Assembly (NCBI GenBank): GCA_965277695.1
Contig: CBDIDQ010000021.1
Coordinates: 1-64,000, forward strand
Reading direction: 5' to 3'
Source: JABSOG01 sp965277695
GTDB taxonomy: Bacteria > Pseudomonadota > Gammaproteobacteria > Enterobacterales > Alteromonadaceae
Length of the DNA stretch: 64,000 nt
Part shown: positions 19,359 through 28,100 of the stretch, piece by piece
Numbering within the stretch: position 1 is the stretch's first letter
Layout of the letters: each line of letters opens with the position of its first letter
Position numbers and translations under genes: made by a program
The notes under the pieces: model-generated
Seen by the model: only the letters and a program-made list of their open reading frames with translations
Databases searched by the model: none
What the model was told of the DNA's origin: nothing

Positions 19359-20330
19359 TTATTCCAGTGGCAACCACTTTTTGTTTTTCTGATCGTATAG
19401 GTGGAATGATGAGTTTAAGAAGTGAGCGGATGTAGGTTGATGCTGCCGGAAAACATCACATTCATCTCTGACTCTTTGTATAGAGACCAGCAGTCTCGGG
19501 TGAGTTGACATCAATTTTTTATTTATTCTGCCACTGACATAATCCAAAACGTCCGTAGTTTCTTCAAGGTTATTGCCATAAATTGCAGCACATAACCTGA
19601 GATAGATATCTTCATTCTCCCGATAATCGTCGTCGATATATTTATTGTCGACGTCAGTAAGGTGATCAATAACCTCTTTCAAGAAACCAGGTTTGTCCAT
19701 TCTGTAATTTAAATATTGATAAAGATAACGAAACTCTTTATCACCAAACTGACTGTTACATAACTGAAAACAAAACAAATGTACAAATGCATTTTTATTA
19801 AAGAAGCGAAGACGGACTATCACCTTCTCGATATATTCCTGGGTAAAATGACCCATATCCTGATCACAAGATTTAACAAAATCGAAAAAACATTGGTAAA
19901 TACCTTGTGCTGCCTCTGTCCTACTTTCATCTTGTTCAAAATACCAATCAAGAAAAGGCTTTAATGCAAAAGCCCCCATGTAGTGATATTCATCACTCAT
20001 TAGTAATTGATTATACTTCTGCCGCTCGGCTAATCGACACAATGTTTGCAGGTAATCAATAACCAACGTTTTAGCATCCGGTAAGCTTTCAGAAACCATG
20101 GCCCAGAAAACCGCTTCGCTAATCATCAACTCATCAGCGGTTTCTATAGCCAGTGGCCACATCGAATCCTCATTCATGCTGTTATCTTTTTCAAATGCAA
20201 AATGAATGTTATTGGTAACATATTTTGCCAATGCACCTAACGACTTTGGAGTTAATTTTTCGACCTCGATAACCAGCGTATATTGCGGCCACCCAGTCTT
20301 ACTGGTGCCGATATCAAAACGATGTTGCAT
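19359..20330 (-). CDS. Putative immunity protein for the upstream AHH-nuclease toxin
   Basis: A 323-residue soluble acidic protein with no signal peptide and no TM, and no family I recognise. It is Tyr/Phe/Leu-rich and apparently all-helical in its C-terminal two thirds. It follows the toxin gene on the same strand after 73 bases, the usual toxin-then-immunity order of polymorphic toxin loci. The decisive support is in the sequence: a decayed copy of its C-terminal part lies at 22583-22930, next to a decayed piece of the toxin. The two genes were therefore duplicated and lost as a unit. A cytoplasmic immunity protein fits a nuclease effector. The function is inferred from position and co-duplication, not from a domain hit. 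Confidence 0.6.
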   Translation of the reverse strand: MQHRFDIGTSKTGWPQYTLVIEVEKLTPKSLGALAKYVTNNIHFAFEKDNSMNEDSMWPLAIETADELMISEAVFWAMVSESLPDAKTLVIDYLQTLCRLAERQKYNQLLMSDEYHYMGAFALKPFLDWYFEQDESRTEAAQGIYQCFFDFVKSCDQDMGHFTQEYIEKVIVRLRFFNKNAFVHLFCFQLCNSQFGDKEFRYLYQYLNYRMDKPGFLKEVIDHLTDVDNKYIDDDYRENEDIYLRLCAAIYGNNLEETTDVLDYVSGRINKKLMSTHPRLLVSIQRVRDECDVFRQHQPTSAHFLNSSFHLYDQKNKKWLPLE

Positions 20331-20403
20331 AATATGTTCTCTGTTAAGCTAATTCGTAGGACAAGTAAGCCACCTGCCCTATACCCTTTTATAATATATT
20401 AAA

Positions 20404-22425
20404 CTAAGGAAGCATGATCCCTTTGGTGTAACCTTCTGCTATTTCTCTTAACTTATCAATGAATTGGTCGTTTGATAAATTATTGTCTTCACATAAAGCC
20501 AATAACTCTGTCAGCCGCTCTTCACCATGTAAATTTCCTTCGCTACCACGATGAGGGAATGCATTAGAATCCTGACTAATTCCTTTGGGTAAACACACAC
20601 CATTGATAGCTGAATCAATATCAATGTTTCTGCCGTTTTCATTGCTAAGACAATTACGTAATGCCACACCTACTGTCCCACCCTGAACCTTGGGAATGAT
20701 ATGGTGAGCAGCAGCTTGAGCATCTGGGTCTTCACACCAGCATTCAGATAGCAGCAAGTTATCCTTAAGTTTATCAGATCTCCCAGTGCGTGTACCCGCC
20801 TTGTACTGACCCGGCGTTTTGGGATCACATGTTGAAGGTATTGCAAAAGACCCTGCGCCCAAAACAGTACGATCTTCATCCCCAACATCATCATTCGGCA
20901 CAGCCCCCATCTGAATAATATAATAATCCAGCGCCTCTATCAGAATGAAAGTCACCGCGACACTGGTCAAAGTCGCAGGCAAAGCGACATCATCTATAAC
21001 CCCAACAATTGTCGCATCATCGGCGATTAAAATCACAGTGGCAGCAATTGACCCGGCTCGCCAAACTTGTACGCCACTTTTGATTGTTTTGGCGGTTTTA
21101 ATCAATTGGCGTGGGTTGAGCTGGCCCTGTACTTTATTGAAGACAGAGTTATACCAAGAGCTATCGCCAACGGTGGCAAAACCGTTTAAGCCGTATTTCG
21201 CATCCATAGCAGACAGAGATTTAACGTAATCAAAATGCTCAGTATTTCTCAAATTGCTGTTTAAAAAGTTTCTGCCGGATATGCAAGTTCTGTACGGTAC
21301 CCAATACACCACGTATCGCTGTTGGCTCCAGCTCCAGACGTAGAAAGGGACCCATATGGTGGTGCAATAATTGATTTGATTATTGTAGAGGCCAACCATA
21401 AAGTCAGTTAATGAGGCGTCGTTGATTGCCTCAATACCGTCTCTGATATCACGGAAATGATCATCAATAGGCATCAACTTACCAACTTGGGTTGAATTGC
21501 CTTTTTTGGTGATAATAATCTGCTCTTGAGCACCCCAAATATATTCATCAATGCTGGAGATCAAAAAATCGTAGGTGCCATCAGCATTATAATCAGCCCG
21601 GGTTACGATGATCGCTGAATCGGGTCTGTGTATCGCCCCAATCCTGTCGCTTGTCGTCGCGACTTTTAAGATGAACTTTGAATTAAAGGTTTGTTTCAAA
21701 TAGAAATCTTTTACTCGGGTGCCATTGCTGGTAAAAATGTAAACATCATTCAAACCATCTCTGTCGACATCGTACACTTTGGCAACATACGTAGGCTCGG
21801 CGGTCAGTGTTTGATTAGGCTCAACGGAGACTTCACATTGCACGTTTACAGTGGTGGTTTCTTCCACCACATCAATGCCATCAGTGAGCTGATAACTAAA
21901 ATTATCGACACCACACCAGTCTTTATTCGGTTTATAACGGATACCCGAGCCATTGATTTTGGCCTTGCCGTTTTTCGCCGTCATCATAATATCCAACAGC
22001 TGCCGCTCACCTTGTTCAACCCTCGGCCCGTGGTCTTTCGGTTTGCCAAGTAGTGCATTGATATTAATTGAACGGTTCATCACCGTAGTGACTGTTTTAT
22101 CCTCAGCCCTCAAAGGCGGTGCTTCACCATAGCAAGTACTCATAATACTGGTACTGTTTTCTGAATACTCGACAGAGCCAGGTTCAGACCCTGCCACCAA
22201 TCCGCCTTTGAACAAGCTGTTTTGTTGCAGTAACGCAGGGTCAACCATCACTGAATTGCCGTTGCTATCAAGTACACTGACCAAAGATGACAGGCAAGTG
22301 CTGGCACCTTCAAGCGGCGGGCTTTCATCGCTGGCAATAGCTGGATTGGTAATGGTTAAAAATAATAGTGGGATAGTCGCTGACAGGCGCTTTTTCAACA
22401 CGCCAAATGTATGGGTAATGTTCAT
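20404..22425 (-). CDS. Exported polymorphic toxin with C-terminal AHH nuclease domain
   Basis: 673 residues; the ATG has AAGGAAG upstream. A signal peptide (about 1-31, ending NPAIAS) and a Cadherin/Ig-like module (about 110-205, with DWCGVDNFSYQLTDG) come first. Then come FG-GAP/VCBS-like Ca motifs (YDVDRDGLNDVYIF and ADYNADGTYDFLIS), a cysteine- and tryptophan-rich stretch, and a hydrophobic segment near 465-510. The final 103 residues form an AHH-type HNH/Endo VII nuclease. It has AHH at 573-575 within AAAHHIIPK, a GRNIDIDSAINGVCLPKG segment and a downstream HRGSEGNLH, which matches the PF14412 order. Such C-terminal domains are interbacterial toxins. The delivery route is not evident: no Rhs, LXG or VgrG element is present, and the signal peptide suggests Sec export first. 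The immunity gene is directly downstream. Confidence 0.8.
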   Translation of the reverse strand: MNITHTFGVLKKRLSATIPLLFLTITNPAIASDESPPLEGASTCLSSLVSVLDSNGNSVMVDPALLQQNSLFKGGLVAGSEPGSVEYSENSTSIMSTCYGEAPPLRAEDKTVTTVMNRSININALLGKPKDHGPRVEQGERQLLDIMMTAKNGKAKINGSGIRYKPNKDWCGVDNFSYQLTDGIDVVEETTTVNVQCEVSVEPNQTLTAEPTYVAKVYDVDRDGLNDVYIFTSNGTRVKDFYLKQTFNSKFILKVATTSDRIGAIHRPDSAIIVTRADYNADGTYDFLISSIDEYIWGAQEQIIITKKGNSTQVGKLMPIDDHFRDIRDGIEAINDASLTDFMVGLYNNQINYCTTIWVPFYVWSWSQQRYVVYWVPYRTCISGRNFLNSNLRNTEHFDYVKSLSAMDAKYGLNGFATVGDSSWYNSVFNKVQGQLNPRQLIKTAKTIKSGVQVWRAGSIAATVILIADDATIVGVIDDVALPATLTSVAVTFILIEALDYYIIQMGAVPNDDVGDEDRTVLGAGSFAIPSTCDPKTPGQYKAGTRTGRSDKLKDNLLLSECWCEDPDAQAAAHHIIPKVQGGTVGVALRNCLSNENGRNIDIDSAINGVCLPKGISQDSNAFPHRGSEGNLHGEERLTELLALCEDNNLSNDQFIDKLREIAEGYTKGIMLP

Positions 22426-22582
22426 TATTGTACTTCCTTAATTCGTTGTTATTGTTTTTCCGCTGCTGTTGAGTACAACTGTCGCGTCAATGCTCAAGTA
22501 ACAGGGAATGTATGCTTTTAGACACAGAGATTTAAGTTAGCACAAAACCTTTATCGGTCAATGTTTTTAGAGAAATAAATTC

Positions 22583-22930
22583 GGTAGGTTGATACTGCCG
22601 AAAAACATCACATTCGTCTCTAACTCTTTGTATACAGACCAGCCATTTCGGGTGAATTGACAGCAACTTTTTATTTATTCTGCCACTGACATAATCCAAA
22701 ACTTCCCCAGTTTCTTTACGGTTATTGCCATAAATGGCTGCACATAATCTAAGATAGATACCTTCATGCTCTCGATCATGTTCGTCGATATCTTGATTAT
22801 CGACATCCGTAAGATGGTCAATAATCTCTTTTAACAAGCAAGGTTTGGCTATTCCACGATTTAAATATTGATAGAGGTAGCGAACTCTTTATCACCAAAC
22901 TGACTGTTACATAATTGAAAGCAAACCACC
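22583..22930 (-). pseudogene. Decayed copy of the immunity gene (3' part)
   Basis: This stretch aligns with bases about 19432-19775 of the intact immunity gene on the same strand. The encoded piece keeps motifs such as EIIDHLTDVDNQDID, YLRLCAAIYGNN, LDYVSGRINKKL and VRDECDVFRQ. A one-base deletion near 22882 (GCGAACTC against ACGAAACTC in the intact copy) shifts the frame, and the 5' half of the gene is missing. The natural 3' end is replaced by unrelated sequence that adds a different tail. It is a dead duplicate rather than a working immunity gene, although a protein of about 100 residues could still be made. Confidence 0.85.
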
Positions 22931-23035
22931 TGCCATGTACTGACCCGGCCGTTTTGCGATCACACATCGAAGGTATTGCAAAAGATCCGACTCCCAAAGT
23001 AGTACGATTTTCATCCCAATATCATCATTTTGCAA
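22931..23035 (-). pseudogene. Decayed fragment of the AHH toxin gene
   Basis: About 100 bases align with 20797-20898 of the intact toxin gene, the linker just before the nuclease domain, with scattered substitutions and small indels. The fragment directly abuts the immunity remnant. Compared with the intact locus, about 1 kb (the immunity 5' half, the gap and the toxin 3' end encoding the nuclease) has been deleted. No open frame remains. Confidence 0.8.
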
Positions 23036-23204
23036 TACCCTATTCATGTATCCCGAATTACTTAACTATTTAAAGCAAGGATTAGGTTTTATCTTAAAGA
23101 ATTACGATGAAAAATACTGAGTATTCGATGTTTTTTTGTTCAGTTGATAAAATAGTGCTAATAAGTTGATGATAATTATATAAATCAGTCCGAGACCATA
23201 CTCA

Positions 23205-23360
23205 ATGGCTGTGCATATAAAATCAGCTAAAGCTGATCAACACAGTACTGATGGTGCTTCTGACGATGGACCCACTCAGGAGGAATGGTGTCAATGGCTG
23301 AACGAATTGAAACCAACCGATTGTGATGAAAACCCAGATACATCACCAAACGGTTGTTAA
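23205..23360 (+). CDS. Possible small acidic protein (51 residues)
   Basis: An ATG frame of 51 codons whose composition looks coding: it is rich in Asp/Glu and has two Trp and three Cys (QEEWCQWLNELKPTDCDE). It ends 34 bases before the exported protein gene at 23395. There is no good ribosome site (only CGAGA well upstream) and no recognised family. It could be a leader ORF or a chance frame. The bases between the toxin remnant and this frame (23036-23204) hold nothing I recognise. Confidence 0.3.
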   Translation: MAVHIKSAKADQHSTDGASDDGPTQEEWCQWLNELKPTDCDENPDTSPNGC

Positions 23361-23394
23361 ACAGATGATTCGATCATTTTTATCAGGAAAAACA

Positions 23395-24837
23395 ATGAAC
23401 AGTAGCCTCAAGATAATTATTAGCAGTGTATTGCTACTAAATTCAGTGTCCGCCGTTGCGTTAAAAGATAACAACTGCACAGACTTATTTTACTCAAGTA
23501 TGCATTTGTTGCCATTACCTAGTGCCAGCGGGGAGATTTTAACTCAAGATTTATTAAAAAGCAGTGTTGCGATATCACAAACCCAATCATTGGATATCAT
23601 GAGCTTTATTAAAACTCAGGGCATAGATAAATTCATCATTGAAAGCTTGAATGGTCAATTTCCGTATGAGCAGAACTTTGCCGGACTTAAAACGAATCTT
23701 TTTGATTTAGCGATTATTTTCAATGCAAAGCCAGAAACCGTAAAAAGGTTGAAGGATATTTCGTTAACACCGACAGCTTCCTCTTTTGTGCTGCAAATTC
23801 GGGCGAAAAGTATCACAACACTAGTAAAAGAGTACACAGGGTTTGGTGTCGATATGGATGCTATCAGAATACCTCATAACGAAAAACAGCTGAGTTTATT
23901 AAACTACTTAATTATCAACAACAAATTGCCAGCTATCACCGCACTATTGAATCAAAACCTAGTTCATCACAGTAATGCTTATACTGGTGATTTAATTGAT
24001 TTGGAAAAAATGGATTTTAAATCAATGGCTGAAATTGCACCGGTTATTGATGTGGTTAAATATAAAAAAGTTTATACGGTGGCAAATTTAGCAGTAGAAA
24101 AACGCAACAGTACTCGGCAATTATTGAAAAGACAGTATCAGGATCACTATTTAGCCGAACTATGTATCGATAAAAAATCGAGCTTAGACATCCATAAAAA
24201 AATCAAACCTGATCAGGTTCTATTTGCCTATACTCGTGACGAAATTAGTGAGCTACTAGCACAGTATGATTTAACTCTGGAAAGTGAATTTGAGAAAATC
24301 ACCAGCTTGATCAAACATCCGCTGATCATCGATCACATCGCAAAAATCCAACATGATAAGTCATTAAGCACCATTCGTTTTGTCGGCAAAGAAAAACGCA
24401 AGGTCAACCCGGCTCAAGTCAATATTGTTCGTCGAACAGGGCTAACACTCAAAGAGCAGTCATACTTGGCATCCGAAATAACATGGGCAGATGACAAGCG
24501 GCTCAGATTGGCGGAGATCGCAAAGTATTTGGCTGATAATGATTCCATTGCGTTACGCGACAAAATCAAAAAAGATAAGGGTTTGAAAAATAGTTTTTAC
24601 CTAGGTAAAAACTTCACGTTTTATTTAATGCTATTTTCAGATGACATAACGCTATTAAAGTGGGGGATAAAAAATGTTGCTGAACCTGAGGCGCTGTATG
24701 GCGCAAATATACTTGAATCATTAAAAATAAAATCGCTTTATTATCCACTGACTTTAGAAAAAATGAAGTTATTAAAACGTCATCCTAATATAGATCAGCA
24801 ATTGAAACAGCTGTTTGAACTATTAAAGTCATCGTAA
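23395..24837 (+). CDS. Exported protein of unknown function
   Basis: 480 residues. The start is placed at the ATG of 23395, preceded by AGGAAAA, because it begins a clean signal peptide (NSSLKIIISSVLLLNSVSAVA). An upstream in-frame ATG at 23323 would bury it. The mature part is about 455 residues, Lys/Leu/Ile-rich and largely helical. Recurrent patterns such as LLNYLIINNKLPAITALLNQ and FSDDITLLKWGI look like weak ankyrin-type repeats, but I cannot assign a family. It lies on the plus strand, opposite to the toxin locus and before the second kinase group. Its AT-rich codon use resembles the toxin locus more than the kinases, so it may belong to the same inserted segment. Confidence 0.6.
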   Translation: MNSSLKIIISSVLLLNSVSAVALKDNNCTDLFYSSMHLLPLPSASGEILTQDLLKSSVAISQTQSLDIMSFIKTQGIDKFIIESLNGQFPYEQNFAGLKTNLFDLAIIFNAKPETVKRLKDISLTPTASSFVLQIRAKSITTLVKEYTGFGVDMDAIRIPHNEKQLSLLNYLIINNKLPAITALLNQNLVHHSNAYTGDLIDLEKMDFKSMAEIAPVIDVVKYKKVYTVANLAVEKRNSTRQLLKRQYQDHYLAELCIDKKSSLDIHKKIKPDQVLFAYTRDEISELLAQYDLTLESEFEKITSLIKHPLIIDHIAKIQHDKSLSTIRFVGKEKRKVNPAQVNIVRRTGLTLKEQSYLASEITWADDKRLRLAEIAKYLADNDSIALRDKIKKDKGLKNSFYLGKNFTFYLMLFSDDITLLKWGIKNVAEPEALYGANILESLKIKSLYYPLTLEKMKLLKRHPNIDQQLKQLFELLKSS

Positions 24838-24967
24838 TCACTACATTTATCCGAAATGTCTGCCCTCGGCAAGGGAGCCACAACGGTCGTGAAAGATTCA
24901 AACCCAAACGTTCAGCAAGAACCCAAAAATTCCGTTTATAGTAAAATTAAATTTCGTTAATATTCTC

Positions 24968-24987
24968 GCCTACATTGCCACGTAGGC
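24968..24987. other. Small hairpin in the gap before the 25120 kinase
   Basis: GCCTAC and GTAGGC form a 6-bp stem around an 8-base loop, with weaker symmetry further out. It has no T-tract. It could be transcript structure or a short repeat. The rest of the gap 24838-25119 shows nothing recognisable apart from the AAAGGAAAACAGGA before the TTG. Confidence 0.3.
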
Positions 24988-25119
24988 CATTCGAGCTATG
25001 AATAATTAACCTTAAACCGACGATATTTCAGCCAACGGGATTGACAAAAACTGATGTAAATGAGATAGATATCAAGCGACAGGCAAGGTTAGCGCCACAG
25101 GACAAAGGAAAACAGGACA

Positions 25120-28100
25120 TTGACATTAACACGAGCAGTACCACAGCCAGAATTAACAGCACAAAAACTAAAACTAAAACAAAAGCTTAAACAAAAACCA
25201 AAACAATCAGCAAAAGCATCAACAAAACGAACATTGCCACTAATATTACAGCTCGGGCTTAGCCTGTTACTGTTGATGACTACCCAGTTATCAATGGCTA
25301 AGGTGGTGTTTCAGTTTGATCAAGTTTCTAGCGCCCAAGGGTTGACAAACGCCTGGCTACTAGACGTTAAACAAAGCCGAGATGGCTATTTGTGGCTCGC
25401 CAGTCAAAATGGTTTGTTTCGCTACGATGGTTATGATTTCAAAGCGTTTATGCACGACCCGCAAGACCCTTCCTCACTGGCTGGTAACTATATACAACAT
25501 CTGTTTGAAGACAGTCAGGGTTATATGTGGGTCAGTGCTCCGCCCATCGGCCTATCCAGATACGACCCCAAAACAGAAAGTTTCACTCATTTTACCCAAA
25601 CCAATGGACTCAACGCCAAACTAATCATGTCGGTTGCAGAAGATAAAGACGGCGACATCTGGATAGCAACACTCGGTGGCGGGCTGAACAAGTTCGACCC
25701 TCGCACTAACACCATCAGCCATTTTCGCCATGACCCGAAAAACCCCAATAGCTTAGGCGATGATAATCTCTACACCGTTTACGTCGACAGTCAGGATATA
25801 TTATGGCTAGGCACCCGTGGTGCCGGACTCAATAGCTTTGATAAAAGCACTGGCCAATTTACCCGCTACCAACACGACTCGGCCGACCTCAACAGCCTCA
25901 GCCATAATAAAGTATCATCAATACTCGAAAGCTCAGACGGTGGCTTATGGGTCGGCACCCGAGGTGGCGGGTTAAATCGTTTTGACCCCAACAGCCAACG
26001 TTTTGAACGCTTTGAACATGAAGACTGGAACCCAGATAGTTTGTCTAGCGATGAGGTTTATGCCATATTCGAAGACCAAAAGGGCTCGCTGTGGATTGGC
26101 ACTAATGACAGCGGGCTTAATCGCTTTATGCCCTCACAGCGTAACTTTGTCCGTTATCAACATCATCCGCAAAACCCACATAGTCTAGCAAATAACACCA
26201 TCCGTTCAATCAGCCAAGACCAAAATGGGCTTATTTGGATCGCCACCTTTGGCGGCGGTCTCAGTCGCTTCGACCCTGCCAGTGAACGCTTTAACCTATC
26301 ACAACATGACAACACCAATACCAACAGTTTGGCCTCAGATTTCATTTTGAGTATCCATAAAGATCGCCAAGGCTCTATCTGGAGCGGCAGTAAACTGGGG
26401 CTTGATCAGTACGACCCGCAATCCAACCAGTATCGTCACATCAGTCATGACTCAGATGACCCCAATAGCCTCAGCGGTAATGATATCCGATCTATCCTAG
26501 AAGACGCAGCGGGCAATTTGTGGGTAGGCACCATGTTCAAAGGTTTAAATCAACTCAGCCCAAAAGCAGGCTTTAACTTGTCACAAAGCACTGACTTCAA
26601 GCACTATCGCCACGACCCTAATGATCCTCACAGCCTCAGTAATGACAGCATTTTGGTCATCCATCAAGATACCTCAGGCACTTTATGGATAGGAACACAA
26701 AATGGTCTCAATCGCTTTAATCCCAAAACCAACAACTTTACCCGCTATAAAACCTCTGCCATCAATACCGTCAGCGATGGTATTTATTCGTTATACACAG
26801 CACAAGATGGCACTTTGTGGATCGGCACTCATGGTGTCGGACTGAATCGATTTGACCCCAGCACCGAGCAATTCAGCCACTACCGACACAACCCTAATGA
26901 TAGTAATAGCTTAAGTAACGACACTATTTATGCCATTGAGCAAGATCGACAAGGGAATTTGTGGTTAGGTACCGATGGCGGCTTGAACAAGTTCGACCTC
27001 AATAACCGTACCATTAGTCACATTCGCAGCCAACACGGGTTATCTAGTGATCGAGTCAGTAGTATTGCCAGTGATCAACAAGGTAACCTGTGGCTAGGAC
27101 TTATTAATGGTATTACTTTTTATAATCCAACAACCAACCTGATCAAAAACCATATTGGCATTAATGCCGGTTGCTCGGGGATTTCTCAAGGCGCTTTTTT
27201 CAAAGCCAGCGATGAACAGCTATTTTTTGGCAATCAGGGATATTGCGCTTTTTACCCTGAACAAGCCATTCGTCCCAGTCAACCACCAACAGTAGCCTTC
27301 ACTGATTTCAGGCTGCTAAACCGAACCGTCGCTGTTGCCCGCTCCCCTGATAGCACCAGCCCGTTAAGCCGAGCAATTAACCATACCGATGCCCTAACCC
27401 TGAGTCATGAAGACAATGTATTGTCATTTGAATTTGCCGCCTTGCATTATGTTCATGCCGAACAAAATCAGTATCAATACAAGCTCGATGGCTTTAACCA
27501 CGACTGGATCACCACAGGTGTCAAAAACCGCCGAGCCACCTATACCAATTTACCCGCTGGCAACTATACCTTTCGCGTTAAAGCCAGTAACAGTGAGGGA
27601 TTATGGAACAAACAAGAGCGCACCATCAAACTCACCATTGAGCCTGCCCCATGGTTCAGCTGGTGGGCTTATACCGCCTACCTGCTGCTGATCTGCGCCA
27701 TTACCGCAGCGATACTGCAACAACGCCACCAAAAACGCCAAGCGCTGATTTTGGCAAAAAACAATGCCGAACAAGCGCGTAAAAATGCCGAATTGGCCCA
27801 GCATCACGCCGAAAAAGCCAATCAAACCAAAAGCTTGTTTGTTGCCGATGTTTCCCATGAAATTCGTACGCCACTCAATGCCGTACTCGGTTATAGCCAA
27901 CTACTAGAGCGTGATCCAACGCTTGATGAGCAGTACAAACGCAAAATCAGAATTATCGAACAATCCAGTGATCACCTGCTGGGGCTAATCAACAATATTC
28001 TCGATATCTCTAAAATCGAAGCCAATGCCATGACCTTATTAACCGATGATTTTGAACTGGTTGAAGTGGTCGAAAGTATTGCCTTGATGCTAGGCGGACG

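Noticed and set aside
22532..22837. The 101-codon frame as a second working immunity gene
   Set aside because: It covers only the C-terminal part of the intact protein, ends in an unrelated tail and is cut off from its 5' half by a frameshift and deletion.
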